Shown: positions 1-9,751, counted from the stretch's first letter. The stretch: 64,000 nt of DNA from Acinetobacter sp. NIPH 2100 (GCF_000369805.1 NZ_KB850224.1:2102262-2166261), one strand, 5' to 3'. Notes: generated from the letters alone by a model not told the origin. Made by a program: numbers and translations.

Positions 1-1
1 A

Positions 2-859
2 CCTGTACTCGTCTTATCTGGGCTGGGTATGCAAAGCTGGCAATGGCTACCGTTCTTATTTGCCAATCGTAAACAATATGAATTTATCATTCCTGATTGG
101 CGCGGTTTTGGGGGGTCTAAGAACTGCAACATTCCAGATTTAGACGCCATATCAAGCCACTGGAATGATGTTGATTCATTGATCCAGCAACTAAAACTCG
201 ATCAATTTATTTTGATGGGTTATTCCATGGGTGCAACCACGGCAATGCATGGCATGAAACACGGTGAATTAGCATCCAAACTCAAAGCCTATCTGCATAT
301 TGACCAAACGCCGAAAATTTCTGTTGATGACTCTTGGCAATATGGCTTATTTGGACAGAAACACCCTCAATTTAAAAAACTGTTAATTGATATCCAAACC
401 TTATTGCTCGATTATAAAAATGCACAAACATTAGAGTATCTACCCAATGATGTTCGCTACAACCTTGTGAGCTTATGGGGAGATTTTATTGAACTGCAAG
501 GCAGCAATAACTATACCCCTAAAATCGTTAAACTTGCGCTACACCGCCCGTTCTTACAAAAATATTTACTTCCGATTCAACGTTTAGATTATTTACTTTG
601 GTATGTAGAAAACTATCTAAACCATGATGAAGACTACCGCGAAGCAATCAGCCAACTCAACTGTCCAACGACATTCTTTATTGGCCGCGAATCTACGCTT
701 TATCCAGAAACGGGACAAACACTGATTGCAGAAAGTTTAAGCAATGCAAAAGCGATTTATTTTGAACGCTCTGGTCATACACCCTTGATTACGGAACCCA
801 AAAAATTCAGCCAAGAAATTGGTCACTTTCTTGCTGCTCAATCCATCCACGCTGCTTGA
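2..859 (+). CDS. alpha/beta hydrolase, 5' end outside the window
   Basis: The frame is open to the left edge: residues PVLVLSGLG precede the first in-frame ATG at 29 and form the usual first beta-strand of an alpha/beta hydrolase, so the gene starts before the window. The nucleophile elbow GYSMG carries the presumed catalytic Ser, and SGHTPLITEP near the C-terminus supplies the His. WRGFGGS matches the oxyanion/loop region of esterase- and haloperoxidase-like members. The substrate cannot be predicted. It converges on the DAHP synthase gene through a shared terminator. Confidence 0.85.
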   Translation, partial: PVLVLSGLGMQSWQWLPFLFANRKQYEFIIPDWRGFGGSKNCNIPDLDAISSHWNDVDSLIQQLKLDQFILMGYSMGATTAMHGMKHGELASKLKAYLHIDQTPKISVDDSWQYGLFGQKHPQFKKLLIDIQTLLLDYKNAQTLEYLPNDVRYNLVSLWGDFIELQGSNNYTPKIVKLALHRPFLQKYLLPIQRLDYLLWYVENYLNHDEDYREAISQLNCPTTFFIGRESTLYPETGQTLIAESLSNAKAIYFERSGHTPLITEPKKFSQEIGHFLAAQSIHAA

Positions 860-871
860 TTCTAAACCAAT

Positions 872-902
872 AAAAAAGCCAGTCTTGAAGACTGGCTTTT
901 TT
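872..902. terminator. bidirectional rho-independent terminator
   Basis: The stem GCCAGTCT/AGACTGGC (8 bp, 3-nt loop) is flanked by an A-run on the left and a T-run on the right. It can therefore end both the hydrolase on the plus strand and the DAHP synthase on the minus strand. Confidence 0.85.
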
Positions 903-910
903 ATTCAAAT

Positions 911-1951
911 TTAGTTTTTATGTCGCATTTGTTCAGCAACATCTAACAAGACTTGTGCTGTTTTGTCCCAGCCCAAACAACCATCTGTAACGGATTGGCC
1001 ATAGGTCATATCACAAGAAATCTTTTGATTACCATCGACCAAATGACTTTCAATCATCACACCACGTACTTTTGATTCCGCACGTTCTGCAATAATTTGC
1101 TGTAAAACCTGTGGCTGTAATAAAGGATCTTTACCACTATTGCCATGACTACAATCAATGACTAATGCAGGTAAATGCTTATGTTTGAAGTGCATGGCTT
1201 GGATCGAAGCCAAATCATAATTGGTCCCATGATTTGAACCACGTAAAATTAAGTGTGGTAATGGATTACCATGACTATGCAAAATTGCAGGTAAACCTTG
1301 CTGGGTCATCCCCAAGAATTGATGGCCATGCAGTGCTGACTGAATCGCATCCAAAGCAATTTGAATCGAACCATCTGTACCATTTTTGAAGCCAATGCTG
1401 TACGGCATGTGACTGGCAATTTCACGATGAATCTGTGATTCGCTGGTGCGTGCACCAATTGCACCCCACGCCAGTAAATCATCAAAGTAACCTGTTGCCA
1501 TTGGGCTTAAAATTTCGCTGGCAATCGGCAAGCCTTTTTCGACGAGTTGCAAGTAAAGCGCACGAGACTTTTCTAAACCAAGTTGTAAATCTGATGATCC
1601 ATCTAAATTGGGATCATACAAGAAACCTTTCCAGCCCACGGTCGTACGTGGCTTTTCAATATATGCACGCATCACCAAGAATATTTGATCTTTTACCTGT
1701 TCTTGTAGTTGTTGGAGGCGATCAGCATATTCGAGTACTGCGATAGGATCATGAATCGAACAAGGACCCGTAATCACCATTAAACGATGATCATGTCCTG
1801 ATAAAATATTCTGAATCGTTTGACGATGTTTTGAAATTTGCTGCGCTAAAGTTGCAGACAAGGGATACTGCGCTTTGAGTTGTGATGGCAAGCTGAGCAT
1901 TGATTCTTTTGTATGTGTTGGTTGTGTCAAAGCAGTATTTAAAGCATTCAT
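911..1951 (-). CDS. aroG: 3-deoxy-7-phosphoheptulonate (DAHP) synthase, class I
   Basis: This enzyme condenses phosphoenolpyruvate and erythrose-4-phosphate, the first step of the shikimate pathway. At 346 residues it is typical of AroF/AroG/AroH-type class I enzymes. Recognisable motifs are GPCSIHD (about residues 62-68), KPRTTVGWKG (PEP/phosphate binding) and DCSHGNSGK near residue 265. The start ATG has an AAAGGAA ribosome site just upstream. Which aromatic amino acid inhibits the enzyme cannot be read from the sequence, so the aroG symbol is by family only. The 300 bp upstream hold two aromatic-rich mini-ORFs and a terminator hairpin, which suggests control by attenuation. Confidence 0.95.
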   Translation of the reverse strand: MNALNTALTQPTHTKESMLSLPSQLKAQYPLSATLAQQISKHRQTIQNILSGHDHRLMVITGPCSIHDPIAVLEYADRLQQLQEQVKDQIFLVMRAYIEKPRTTVGWKGFLYDPNLDGSSDLQLGLEKSRALYLQLVEKGLPIASEILSPMATGYFDDLLAWGAIGARTSESQIHREIASHMPYSIGFKNGTDGSIQIALDAIQSALHGHQFLGMTQQGLPAILHSHGNPLPHLILRGSNHGTNYDLASIQAMHFKHKHLPALVIDCSHGNSGKDPLLQPQVLQQIIAERAESKVRGVMIESHLVDGNQKISCDMTYGQSVTDGCLGWDKTAQVLLDVAEQMRHKN

Positions 1952-1993
1952 TTTTCAATTCCTTTGGACTGACCTTCTTCGCAGTCCTATCAT

Positions 1994-2086
1994 TTATTTG
2001 AGCAAGTGTGATCTAAGCGATGTTGATTTTTTTGCAAAGTAAAACCAAGAAATCTTGCTAAAATATGAATAATTAAATGTATACAT
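1994..2086 (-). CDS. candidate second aromatic-rich leader peptide (30 aa)
   Basis: This ORF is too short for routine gene calls. It starts MYTFNYSYFSKISWFYFA and ends in a basic tail. Nine of its first 17 residues are aromatic (4 Tyr, 4 Phe, 1 Trp). It has a strong ribosome site (TAGGAGA, 7 nt before ATG 2086) and stops 42 nt before the DAHP synthase ATG. That gap contains a GGACTG/CAGTCC hairpin just before the aroG ribosome site. I infer a second translational sensor or a coupling peptide. It could also be a small functional peptide. Existence as a translated ORF is inferred from the ribosome site and composition only. Confidence 0.6.
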   Translation of the reverse strand: MYTFNYSYFSKISWFYFAKKSTSLRSHLLK

Positions 2087-2120
2087 GGTATTTCTCCTAA
2101 AATCATGATTGTTAAAGCAT

Positions 2121-2150
2121 AAAAAAACCTGATCGGTGTTGCCGATCAGG
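2121..2150 (-). terminator. attenuator terminator upstream of the DAHP synthase gene
   Basis: On the minus strand a perfect 9-bp stem CCTGATCGG/CCGATCAGG with 5-nt loop is followed directly by seven T. It lies between leader peptide 1 (2201-2257) and the DAHP synthase gene, not after any recognisable full-length gene, so it most likely works as a transcription attenuator. Its GGCAAC (2138-2143) is complementary to GTTGCC at 2196-2201 just after the leader peptide, giving a possible antiterminator. Confidence 0.85.
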
Positions 2151-2200
2151 TATTAACTGGTTGGGCAACCCTTTTTTGCTGCCCGAAACGCATCAGGCAA

Positions 2201-2257
2201 CTACATATATTGCCAAAAATAAAAGTATGCGTTTGTGTTTACAGTATGCTTTAACAT
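2201..2257 (-). CDS. aromatic leader peptide 1 of the DAHP synthase attenuator (18 aa)
   Basis: The ORF reads MLKHTVNTNAYFYFWQYM and stops at TAG. The consecutive Tyr-Phe-Tyr-Phe-Trp codons are the hallmark of a ribosome-mediated attenuation leader responding to charged aromatic tRNAs. The Trp-Gln codons (TGGCAA) form one arm of a GGCAA/TTGCC hairpin with bases just after the stop, which would compete with the antiterminator pairing. The ribosome site is weak (GAAAT). A possible promoter (TTGTCA at 2319-2324, 17 bp, TAATTT at 2296-2301) would give a leader of about 30 nt before the ATG. Confidence 0.75.
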   Translation of the reverse strand: MLKHTVNTNAYFYFWQYM

Positions 2258-2295
2258 GTTTATTTCAAATATCTAAAAAACTGTTCCTAACCCTT

Positions 2296-2324
2296 AAATT
2301 ACGCACTATTTCAGCATTTGACAA
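2296..2324 (-). promoter_or_regulatory. possible promoter of the leader/DAHP synthase unit
   Basis: The -35 TTGTCA (5 of 6 matches) and -10 TAATTT (weak) are separated by 17 bp and placed a few dozen bases before leader peptide 1. This is a match by eye only. Confidence 0.4.
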
Positions 2325-2570
2325 GCACTTTTTATCTTTTTTTAATCAAAACTTCAAAATAGTAAAATTTGACCTTTCGTGTTTTCATCCATAGAATAGT
2401 TGAAAAATAAACCAATTCGAGATTACGCCAATGAAGTAAGTTCTATTTCCATCATCAAAGTTCTTTTTTCTTTTTGATGTGCAAAATAGACTTATCTATC
2501 GTTTAGCGATTGTCATTCTAAAATTTATCTCGATCTCGCTATTTTGCATATCCTGTTTATGAGGTTTCTT

Positions 2571-4145
2571 ATGACTCAACAGGCATGTATCGTTTCGAAT
2601 TTATCACTTGAACTAGCTCAGCAAAAACTGTTTGATCATCTTACATTCCAACTTCCTTTACATCAGTTTACAGGACTGATCGGACGTAATGGTCAAGGGA
2701 AATCGCTATTGATGTCTCTTTTGCACGAACAAACAGCATCCGAACTGCCCTATTCAGGCCAAATTTCTTGGCAATGCCCACATCAACATCTTGCTCAACT
2801 CCAGCGAGTCCAAGCCAATACCATTGCTCAAGCCCTCGATATTGAAGATTTATATCTATGCTTTGAGCGTATCCAGCAAGGGACCGCATCATTTACGGAT
2901 TACGATCTAGTCGAACATCTTTGGCACTTACCAACAGAATGGCAGCAACTTTTAGAAAGTGCAGGTTTACCTACAGCACTAGATACCCCGACTCAAAATT
3001 TGAGTGAGGGCCAAAAAACCAAACTTGCCCTTTGTCGTTTATTCCTATTGAAAGATCATTATCTGCTTTTGGATGAACCAAGCAATCATCTGGATGCCCA
3101 AGGACGACAATGGTTAATCGATCAAATGGTTCAACATCCTACAGGTGGGCTCATCATTAGCCATGACCGACAGCTTTTAGCGCATGTACAAGGTATTTTT
3201 ATGCTCAATCAATTTGGCATGCATTATTACGGTGGTAACTACGCACTGTATCAACAACAGTATCAAGCACAAGTCGCAGCATTATCACACGTTGTATCGC
3301 AAGAGAAACGCGAGCTGAAACAACTCAAGGAGCAGCAACATCAAAGCCAAATCAAAGCGCAAAAGCGCAAAAAAGTAGGTGAAAAAATAAGGGCTTCTGG
3401 CTCTCAAGCCCCCATCTTATTGGATGCCAAGAAAGAACAGTCCGAGCAATCTCTTTCTCACCTACGCAAACAACAGAGTAAACAGCTTTCAGATGCAAAA
3501 GATGAATTACAGCAGAAGCAAACCCAACTGGAGCATCTTAAAACCCAATCTTTTGAGTTTACTCATACCACTGGTAAATCAGGAGAAATCTTACGTTGCC
3601 AACAATTAAAACTTGCTTATGTCGAAACTAAACTTATTGATCTAGCGATAACTGCGGGAGATAAATTACATTTAAGCGGTGCAAATGGTACGGGTAAATC
3701 CACTTTACTCAAAACCATTCAAGGTTTAATTTCTCCGCGTGCAGGAGAAATTTATTGCAAAGTAAGTTCTATTTATCTGGATCAGAATCTTTCATTACTC
3801 GATGAAAATATATCTGCTGCTGAATATTTATGTGCTATTGATCCAAATCTGACTGAGCAACAAGCACGTACACGTTTAGGAAACCTAAAAATCCGTAGAG
3901 ATAAGGCGCTGAGCTCTTTAAGCAATTTAAGTGGTGGCGAACGTTTAAAAGTCGCTCTGCTTGGGTTGAAACAACAAGCTGTTGAGCTATTACTTTTGGA
4001 TGAACCAGAAAACCACCTCGATATTGAATCGCGTGAGTTACTCGCCCAAGCCATTGATTCTTTTAATGGTGCAGTGATATTGGTGTCGCATGATGAAAAT
4101 TTTGTTAAAGAATGCGGAATCAATGAAAGTTATCTATTAGGTTAA
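2571..4145 (+). CDS. ABC-F family ATPase (ribosome-associated type)
   Basis: This is a soluble twin-cassette ABC protein without membrane segments. The first cassette has Walker A GRNGQGKS, signature LSEGQ and Walker B LLLDEPSNHLD. The second has GANGTGKS, LSGGE and LLLDEPENHLD. The cassettes are joined by a charged, Gln/Lys-rich coiled-coil linker (about residues 230-330), as in ABC-F proteins that act on the ribosome E site. I chose the ATG at 2571, which has GAGGT 6 nt upstream, over the ATG at 2544. It could be a housekeeping Uup/YheS-like factor or an antibiotic-resistance ABC-F; the sequence does not decide. Confidence 0.9.
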   Translation: MTQQACIVSNLSLELAQQKLFDHLTFQLPLHQFTGLIGRNGQGKSLLMSLLHEQTASELPYSGQISWQCPHQHLAQLQRVQANTIAQALDIEDLYLCFERIQQGTASFTDYDLVEHLWHLPTEWQQLLESAGLPTALDTPTQNLSEGQKTKLALCRLFLLKDHYLLLDEPSNHLDAQGRQWLIDQMVQHPTGGLIISHDRQLLAHVQGIFMLNQFGMHYYGGNYALYQQQYQAQVAALSHVVSQEKRELKQLKEQQHQSQIKAQKRKKVGEKIRASGSQAPILLDAKKEQSEQSLSHLRKQQSKQLSDAKDELQQKQTQLEHLKTQSFEFTHTTGKSGEILRCQQLKLAYVETKLIDLAITAGDKLHLSGANGTGKSTLLKTIQGLISPRAGEIYCKVSSIYLDQNLSLLDENISAAEYLCAIDPNLTEQQARTRLGNLKIRRDKALSSLSNLSGGERLKVALLGLKQQAVELLLLDEPENHLDIESRELLAQAIDSFNGAVILVSHDENFVKECGINESYLLG

Positions 4146-4199
4146 ACTTTCATTGATATAGATCAGCATGGTAACAATGTGCACCATGCTAATTTCCGT

Positions 4200-4562
4200 T
4201 TAACGAACCAAACCTTGCGGCTGCAAAATAATTAGGCAAGCGCCGCAAAGAACAACGATCCCACCTAAAATATCCCAACGCGTTAGCATGACTTGATCGA
4301 CATAACGCAACCACATCAGGGCAGTAAAAATATAAATCCCACCATAGGCTGCATAAATACGACCTGATGCCGCAGGATGCAAAGTCAGTAACCAAACAAA
4401 GACTGCTAAGCTTAAAGCCGTAGGAACCCATAACCAATGCGATTTTCCTTGATTCAAAATTAAATAAGGAAAATAACAACCTAAGATTTCAGCAATTGCT
4501 GTGACGAAAAATAACCCAAATACTTTAAGTACTTGGGTTATCGAGAAAGAAAGTTCAAACAT
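4200..4562 (-). CDS. ynfA: YnfA/UPF0060 family small membrane protein
   Basis: The 120-residue protein has four predicted membrane helices and the family-typical [12 protein letters not shown] segment in the middle. YnfA relatives resemble small multidrug-resistance (SMR) transporters, but the substrate here is unknown. Its ATG overlaps the clpA stop by one base (TAATG), so translation is probably coupled to clpA. It runs about 10 residues longer at the N-terminus than the common 108-residue form. Confidence 0.85.
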   Translation of the reverse strand: MFELSFSITQVLKVFGLFFVTAIAEILGCYFPYLILNQGKSHWLWVPTALSLAVFVWLLTLHPAASGRIYAAYGGIYIFTALMWLRYVDQVMLTRWDILGGIVVLCGACLIILQPQGLVR

Positions 4563-6847
4563 TAAGCAGGTTCAGCACTCGGGTTAATATGATCTTCAAA
4601 TACTTCCAATTTTAAACCAACGTCTTTGCCATTTTCTGTTTTCACAGAAACCGCAACGTTACCACCATGCTCAGCAAGCTCACCAAATAAAATCATCTCA
4701 GCAAGCGGCTTTTTCAAATGCTCTTGAATCAGACGTTGCATTGGGCGAGCACCCATCAGACGATCATAACCATTAGCTGACAACCAATCACGAGCACTTT
4801 GATCCACTTCGAGTACCACTTGTTTCTCATCAAGCTGCGCTTGCAACTCGGTTAAGAATTTGTCCACTACTGAATCGATAATTGTGGTTGGAAGTGATTT
4901 AAATTGAATCACGCCATCTAAACGGTTACGGAATTCAGGCGAGAATGCACGTTTCATTGCATCCTGATTGTCTGCACTATGATCTTGTTCAGTGAAACCA
5001 ATACTTGCACGAACAATACTTTCTGCACCGATATTGGTCGTAAGAACAATGATCACATTTCTAAAATCAGACTTACGGCCATTGTTGTCTGTTAAAGCAC
5101 CATGATCCATGACTTGTAACAACAAATTGAATACATCTGGATGTGCTTTTTCAATCTCATCAAGCAAGAGTACACAATGCGGATTTTTATGAATCGCATC
5201 TGTCAGCAAACCACCTTGATCATATCCAACATAGCCTGGAGGTGCACCGATCAAGCGAGAAACCGCATGGCGTTCCATATATTCAGACATATCAAAACGA
5301 ACCAACTCGACACCAAGCAATTTCGCCAGTTGTTTCGTAACCTCGGTTTTACCCACACCTGTTGGACCTGCAAAGACAAAACTTCCCACTGGTTTATCTG
5401 GAGCTTTCAAGCCTGCACGAGATAATTTGATCGCTGATGCAAGTGCTGTAATCGCTTCATCTTGACCAAATACAACACGTTTAAGATCACGCTCCAGATT
5501 CTCAAGTACAGACTTGTCATCTTTAGACACTGTTTTCGGTGGAATACGTGCAATCTTAGAAACGATGTCTTCGATATTTTCAACCGAGATGGTTGTGCCA
5601 TCAACTTCAGCTTTCAAACGGCGTTGTGCACCAGCCTCATCAATCACATCAATCGCTTTATCTGGTAAAAAACGATCATTGATAAATTTAGCTGACAACT
5701 CAACAGCAGCGACAAGAGCTTTATCATCGTATTCAACATGATGGAAATCTTCGAACTTGCTTTTCAAGCCGCGTAAAATTTCGATCGTTTCACCAATACT
5801 TGGTTCATTCACATCAATTTTCTGGAAACGACGTGATAAAGCATGGTCTTTCTCAAACACTTGACGATATTCTTGGAAGGTCGTTGAACCAATACAACGT
5901 AAGCTACCATTTGCCAAAGCAGGTTTAATCAAGTTCGATGCATCCATGGTACTGCCCATACTTGAGCCTGCACCAATAATCATATGAATTTCATCAATGA
6001 ATAAGATCGCATTTGGATTCTTTTTCAAAGCATTCAACAATTGTTTTAAACGCTTCTCAAAGTCACCACGATATTTAGTCCCTGCAACCAAAGCACCAAT
6101 GTCTAAGCTATAGACTTCAGCATTCGCAAGTGGTTTAGGCGCTTTACCATTGACGATTAACCATGCCAAACCTTCTGCAATCGACGTTTTACCCACACCT
6201 GGGTCACCCACTAAAAGTGGATTGTTTTTACGACGACGACATAAAATCTGAGCCGCACGCTCAATTTCTTTTTCACGTCCAATTAAAGGATCAGTTTTAC
6301 CCTTTTGTGCTTCGATGTTTAAGTTAAGCGTGTATTGCTCAAGTGGCCCAGCATTTGCTGAAGCTGCACTTTCACCTTCAATATCTTCAACTTCTTCTTC
6401 AACTTGAATCTCATCTTTACGTGTGCCATGAGATAAGTATTGTGTCAAAGTTAAACGGTTGATTTGATGACGCTTTAATAAATAAACAGCAAAAGAATCC
6501 CGTTCCGAATACATCGCAACTAAAACATCCGCACCTTCAACAGTACGATCACCACCACTTGACTGAACATGGAAAATTGCACGTTGTAAAATTCGGTCAA
6601 AGCTCTCGGTTGGATGAGGTGCCTGTTCACTATTATCACCAAGTTTTGGGGTATGTTGCTCTACATATTCCTCTAATTCTTTACGCAAAGTAACGATATC
6701 AGCACCGCATGCTTTTAATGCATTTACGGCAGAATCATTATCTAGCAAGGCAAGCAACAAATGTTCAACTGTCAGAAACTCATGTCTCTTTTGACGAGCC
6801 ATGCTAACAGCCAAACGTAACGATACTTCTAATTGACGACTGAGCAT
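4562..6847 (-). CDS. clpA: ATP-dependent Clp protease ATP-binding subunit ClpA
   Basis: This hexameric AAA+ unfoldase feeds substrates to ClpP. The layout is an N-domain (residues 1-145), an acidic linker, the first AAA module with Walker A GDPGVGKT and Walker B ILFIDEIH, and the second with GPTGVGKT and [10 protein letters not shown]. The ClpP-docking IGF-type loop (ASIGFTEQD) is present at about residue 615. Length (761) matches E. coli ClpA (758). clpS lies upstream in the same orientation, but 587 bp away, so clpA probably also has its own promoter. Confidence 0.97.
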   Translation of the reverse strand: MLSRQLEVSLRLAVSMARQKRHEFLTVEHLLLALLDNDSAVNALKACGADIVTLRKELEEYVEQHTPKLGDNSEQAPHPTESFDRILQRAIFHVQSSGGDRTVEGADVLVAMYSERDSFAVYLLKRHQINRLTLTQYLSHGTRKDEIQVEEEVEDIEGESAASANAGPLEQYTLNLNIEAQKGKTDPLIGREKEIERAAQILCRRRKNNPLLVGDPGVGKTSIAEGLAWLIVNGKAPKPLANAEVYSLDIGALVAGTKYRGDFEKRLKQLLNALKKNPNAILFIDEIHMIIGAGSSMGSTMDASNLIKPALANGSLRCIGSTTFQEYRQVFEKDHALSRRFQKIDVNEPSIGETIEILRGLKSKFEDFHHVEYDDKALVAAVELSAKFINDRFLPDKAIDVIDEAGAQRRLKAEVDGTTISVENIEDIVSKIARIPPKTVSKDDKSVLENLERDLKRVVFGQDEAITALASAIKLSRAGLKAPDKPVGSFVFAGPTGVGKTEVTKQLAKLLGVELVRFDMSEYMERHAVSRLIGAPPGYVGYDQGGLLTDAIHKNPHCVLLLDEIEKAHPDVFNLLLQVMDHGALTDNNGRKSDFRNVIIVLTTNIGAESIVRASIGFTEQDHSADNQDAMKRAFSPEFRNRLDGVIQFKSLPTTIIDSVVDKFLTELQAQLDEKQVVLEVDQSARDWLSANGYDRLMGARPMQRLIQEHLKKPLAEMILFGELAEHGGNVAVSVKTENGKDVGLKLEVFEDHINPSAEPA

Positions 6848-7434
6848 GTAACCCCCTTATCTCTTGGGCTTAATCAAAAAAGAGAAATCTTTTCATGAAA
6901 AAGCTAATTATTGACTTGATCCGCTGAGCGTCTGTAATCGTTTTGAAGATACGTCTTACAAGCCTCTTTGCTTCATATCTTACTGTTAGCATTAGTTGAG
7001 TATCTTGGTCAAGATTCAAAACAAAGTATTGTTGTAAAAATTTAATTACAAAGAGAATAAGACTTATCTAATCGTTCAAAAACTCAGCAAACCTACTCTT
7101 CATTTATGAAAGAGCATTAAACCTATGAAAAATTGTAATACACCATGATCTTGTTTAAAGCCTAACTAATCATTTATAGGTTGAATATAAAGATAGTCAG
7201 TATATTGATTCATATTTTTAGCACAAAACAATATATGTGTTGATTTAGCACTTAAATCACATGACGAATATAGCTTTTCTTTCTTAACGCTATTACTCAT
7301 AACATATGAGCCATACCATGGCGCAAGGTCTCGCGTATGAGGAATGAAATTCCGCAAGAGCGTTACTTTTCTTAACGCTGTTACTTGCAACATAGTTGCT
7401 CGTCTTGCGCTCGGAACAAAGCTTCGCTTTGTTT
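6848..7434. other. 587-bp clpS-clpA intergenic region with dispersed-type repeats
   Basis: No convincing gene is present. The half next to clpS holds a pair of imperfect direct repeats and several short palindromes; the half next to clpA is plain AT-rich sequence that may carry the clpA promoter. The small ORFs here have no ribosome site and share repeat-derived sequence, so they were not called. Confidence 0.7.
7280..7394. repeat. pair of imperfect direct repeats with palindromes
   Basis: Two copies of TTCTTAACGCT(A/G)TTACT followed by a CAACATA-like end occur at 7280-7306 and 7368-7394, 88 bp apart. Between and around them are AGCGTTA/TAACGCT (7359-7379), GGAAT/ATTCC, GCAAC/GTTGC and, at about 7415-7432, a CAAAGC/GCTTTG stem. 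The dense short palindromes look like a degenerate dispersed intergenic element. Confidence 0.6.
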
Positions 7435-7848
7435 TTATCCTCGCTCAGGTTCGATCTGGCACAACAAAGGATGACCTTGAGCTCGTGCATAGTTATTCAC
7501 TTGATTTGCTTTTGTCTCAGCAATATCACGTGGGTAAATGCCCGCGGTACCTTTACCTTCGTAATGAACCGTCAGCATCACCTGACTTGCTTGATCAAGG
7601 TCCATGCCAAAATAACTTTGCAATACTTCAATGACAAAATCCATTGGTGTGTAATCATCATTCATTAAAACAACCGCATATAAAGGCGGTCGTTTTAATT
7701 CTGGAGGGGCTGTCTGTACAACCACCTCACCTTCATGATCCTCTTGCGAATCACTTAAACGTGGACTTAAGTGCCAATCGACATAACCTGATTGATGAAA
7801 AGAATTTTTCACTTCACTTAAATTCATTTGACGTTTATATCTTCGCAT
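7435..7848 (-). CDS. clpS: ATP-dependent Clp protease adaptor ClpS
   Basis: ClpS delivers N-degron substrates to ClpA. The core (about residues 50-130) contains [19 protein letters not shown], with the NDDYTPM segment that forms the N-degron pocket, and ends HPLLCQIE. At 137 residues it is longer than E. coli ClpS (106) because of an N-terminal extension of about 45 residues. The last residues (PERG) run into the adjacent repeat element, which may have replaced the original stop. Confidence 0.93.
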   Translation of the reverse strand: MRRYKRQMNLSEVKNSFHQSGYVDWHLSPRLSDSQEDHEGEVVVQTAPPELKRPPLYAVVLMNDDYTPMDFVIEVLQSYFGMDLDQASQVMLTVHYEGKGTAGIYPRDIAETKANQVNNYARAQGHPLLCQIEPERG

Positions 7849-7870
7849 ATTGAGTTCTTAATCTAAAAAA

Positions 7871-8626
7871 TTATTGAGCGTTAGCTTCAGCTTGTGGTAT
7901 TTCTGACACGAAAGCAGAGCCTACATCGACAGGCTTACCACGTTGCCAACTAAAACGTTTGATGACTGGCGTACCAGCCCCTGTTAAACGTACTTCGATA
8001 AATTGAGGCATAAAGCCCTTAGGCATTGTCCAACGCCCCGTTAAACGTTCAAAATCATCAAAGTTAAAGTTTTTGTCTTCTAAAGGTACAACCAGAACTT
8101 CTGTATCTTTAATCAAGCGCAACTCAACCGAACCTGTGGCACGGCGCTTAGTTGGGCTGACTTGAACAAGATCAATCTGATATTCATAAGCATTTTCAGG
8201 TAAAGACTTAATGGCCATATTTTGAATGGTTAGACTTACACCACCGCGCTGTTTCAAAATGTCACGATAAATCGCATTCATTCCTTCAAACTGCGATTTA
8301 TCTGCATTGGCTTGGTTTACCGCTTTAAATAAATCATCTGCATTACCTACCGCCATATCACGCTCTTGAACAGCAGCATTCAGGCTCTTAGTCACAGAAT
8401 CCAATGCAGTTTTTTGTTTCTGAACCACATCTACCAATTGCTCAGCATCTGCATCATAACCAACCACAGTTAAACCCTGACGATGACCTACCGTATAACC
8501 AAGCGTAAAACTGCCGCCGATCAGAATCACGGCGCCAACAATCAAAGGTAAATTCGTTTTTAAGAATTTATTTTTTTCAACGGAACTGTCTGGTGAAGTA
8601 GTCGGTTCAACGTTTTCCATCATCAT
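7871..8626 (-). CDS. DUF6776 family membrane-anchored protein
   Basis: One N-terminal transmembrane helix (about residues 26-48, ending LGYTVGHRQG) is followed by a coiled-coil stretch (about 65-125) and a beta-rich periplasmic C-terminal domain. The pattern matches the DUF6776 family of gammaproteobacterial inner-membrane proteins, function unknown. It starts at one of three consecutive ATGs. It sits between argC and clpS in the same orientation, 75 bp after argC in the direction of reading of the minus strand. Confidence 0.75.
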   Translation of the reverse strand: MMMENVEPTTSPDSSVEKNKFLKTNLPLIVGAVILIGGSFTLGYTVGHRQGLTVVGYDADAEQLVDVVQKQKTALDSVTKSLNAAVQERDMAVGNADDLFKAVNQANADKSQFEGMNAIYRDILKQRGGVSLTIQNMAIKSLPENAYEYQIDLVQVSPTKRRATGSVELRLIKDTEVLVVPLEDKNFNFDDFERLTGRWTMPKGFMPQFIEVRLTGAGTPVIKRFSWQRGKPVDVGSAFVSEIPQAEANAQ

Positions 8627-8701
8627 CTCTATCTTTATGATCTACATCAAAGCACACATTAGAATCGAAATTTAAATGTGTGTGAAGTAAAAAAGCGTTT
8701 T

Positions 8702-9751
8702 TTATGGTAATAAACCAATACCTTCCAAGCCAGCTGCTTCATCAAAACCGAACATTAAGTTCATATTCTGAATGGCTTGACCTGCTGCACCTTTCACCAA
8801 ATTGTCTTGTGCAACCAAAATAATCAATTTATTGGGTTGAGGACGATATAGTGCAATTCGTAACTCATTGGCACCACGAACACTTCGTGTTTCTGGTGAA
8901 CTATTTGCAGGCATCACATCTACAAAACGTTCATTTTTATAGAAATCTTCATATAACGCTTGAAGATCAACCTGTTGTGCCTGTTCAGTCAGGTCGACAT
9001 AAATTGTGCTCAGCATGCCACGAATCATTGGCACTAAATGCGGTACAAAAATCAGTTGATCAAACTGTCCTTTTTGCCCAGATATATTTTCCAGTGCTTC
9101 TACAATCTCAGGATGATGGCGATGTCCTGCAACACCATAAGCCTTGAAATTATCGGCATTTTCACTGTAGATCATGCCAAGGCTTGCTTTACGACCAGCG
9201 CCAGACACACCTGATTTAGCATCGATAATAATACTTTGTGTATCAATCAACTGATCTGAATTTTTAAGTAGTGGCGCTAAACCTAATTGTACGGTCGTTG
9301 GATAACATCCAGGATTACCAATCACTTCAGCTTGTTTGATTTTTTCACGATTTAACTCAGTTAAACCATATACTGAGTCTTTTAATACAGTAGGGCAGCT
9401 ATGTTGCATGCCATACCATTTTTCAAATTGAGTTAGATTCTGCAAACGAAAATCTGCAGCGAGATCAATGACTTTTGTACCAGCAGCAATAAGCGCTTCT
9501 GCATGCTGCATTGCGACACCATGAGGCGTGGCAAAGAAGACAACATCACATTGTTTTAATTGGTTTAAATCAAAATCTGAAAACTCAAGTGCTGTATGCC
9601 CTCGTAAACTTGGGAACATATCTGCAACGCGCTTTCCTGCTTCTGTACGAGAAGTGAGAATACGAACTTGAACTTGTGAATGTCTTAATAGAAGACGTAA
9701 TAGCTCAACCCCAGTGTATCCAGTTCCACCAACAATACCAACAGAAATCAC
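8702..9751 (-). CDS. argC: N-acetyl-gamma-glutamyl-phosphate reductase
   Basis: It reduces N-acetyl-glutamyl-5-phosphate in arginine biosynthesis with NADPH. The N-terminal Rossmann motif is [14 protein letters not shown], the catalytic Cys is in GNPGCYPT, and the His is in GHRHHPEI. I take the GTG at 9751 as start (MISVGIVGG), because GAGGT lies 7 nt before it, whereas the GTG at 9760 would overlap that ribosome site. argD is about 30 kb away, so the arginine genes are scattered. Confidence 0.95.
   Translation of the reverse strand: MISVGIVGGTGYTGVELLRLLLRHSQVQVRILTSRTEAGKRVADMFPSLRGHTALEFSDFDLNQLKQCDVVFFATPHGVAMQHAEALIAAGTKVIDLAADFRLQNLTQFEKWYGMQHSCPTVLKDSVYGLTELNREKIKQAEVIGNPGCYPTTVQLGLAPLLKNSDQLIDTQSIIIDAKSGVSGAGRKASLGMIYSENADNFKAYGVAGHRHHPEIVEALENISGQKGQFDQLIFVPHLVPMIRGMLSTIYVDLTEQAQQVDLQALYEDFYKNERFVDVMPANSSPETRSVRGANELRIALYRPQPNKLIILVAQDNLVKGAAGQAIQNMNLMFGFDEAAGLEGIGLLP

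Noticed and set aside
2161-2394. 77-codon plus-strand ORF upstream of the ABC-F gene
   Set aside because: It lies across the attenuator on the opposite strand, starts with a non-ATG codon and lacks a ribosome site.
4189-4479. 96-codon minus-strand ORF
   Set aside because: It is a frame shadow within ynfA.
7166-7490. Two overlapping minus-strand ORFs of 65-75 codons in the clpS-clpA gap
   Set aside because: Both are read through the repeat element, share the repeated SNSVKK stretch, and lack ribosome sites.
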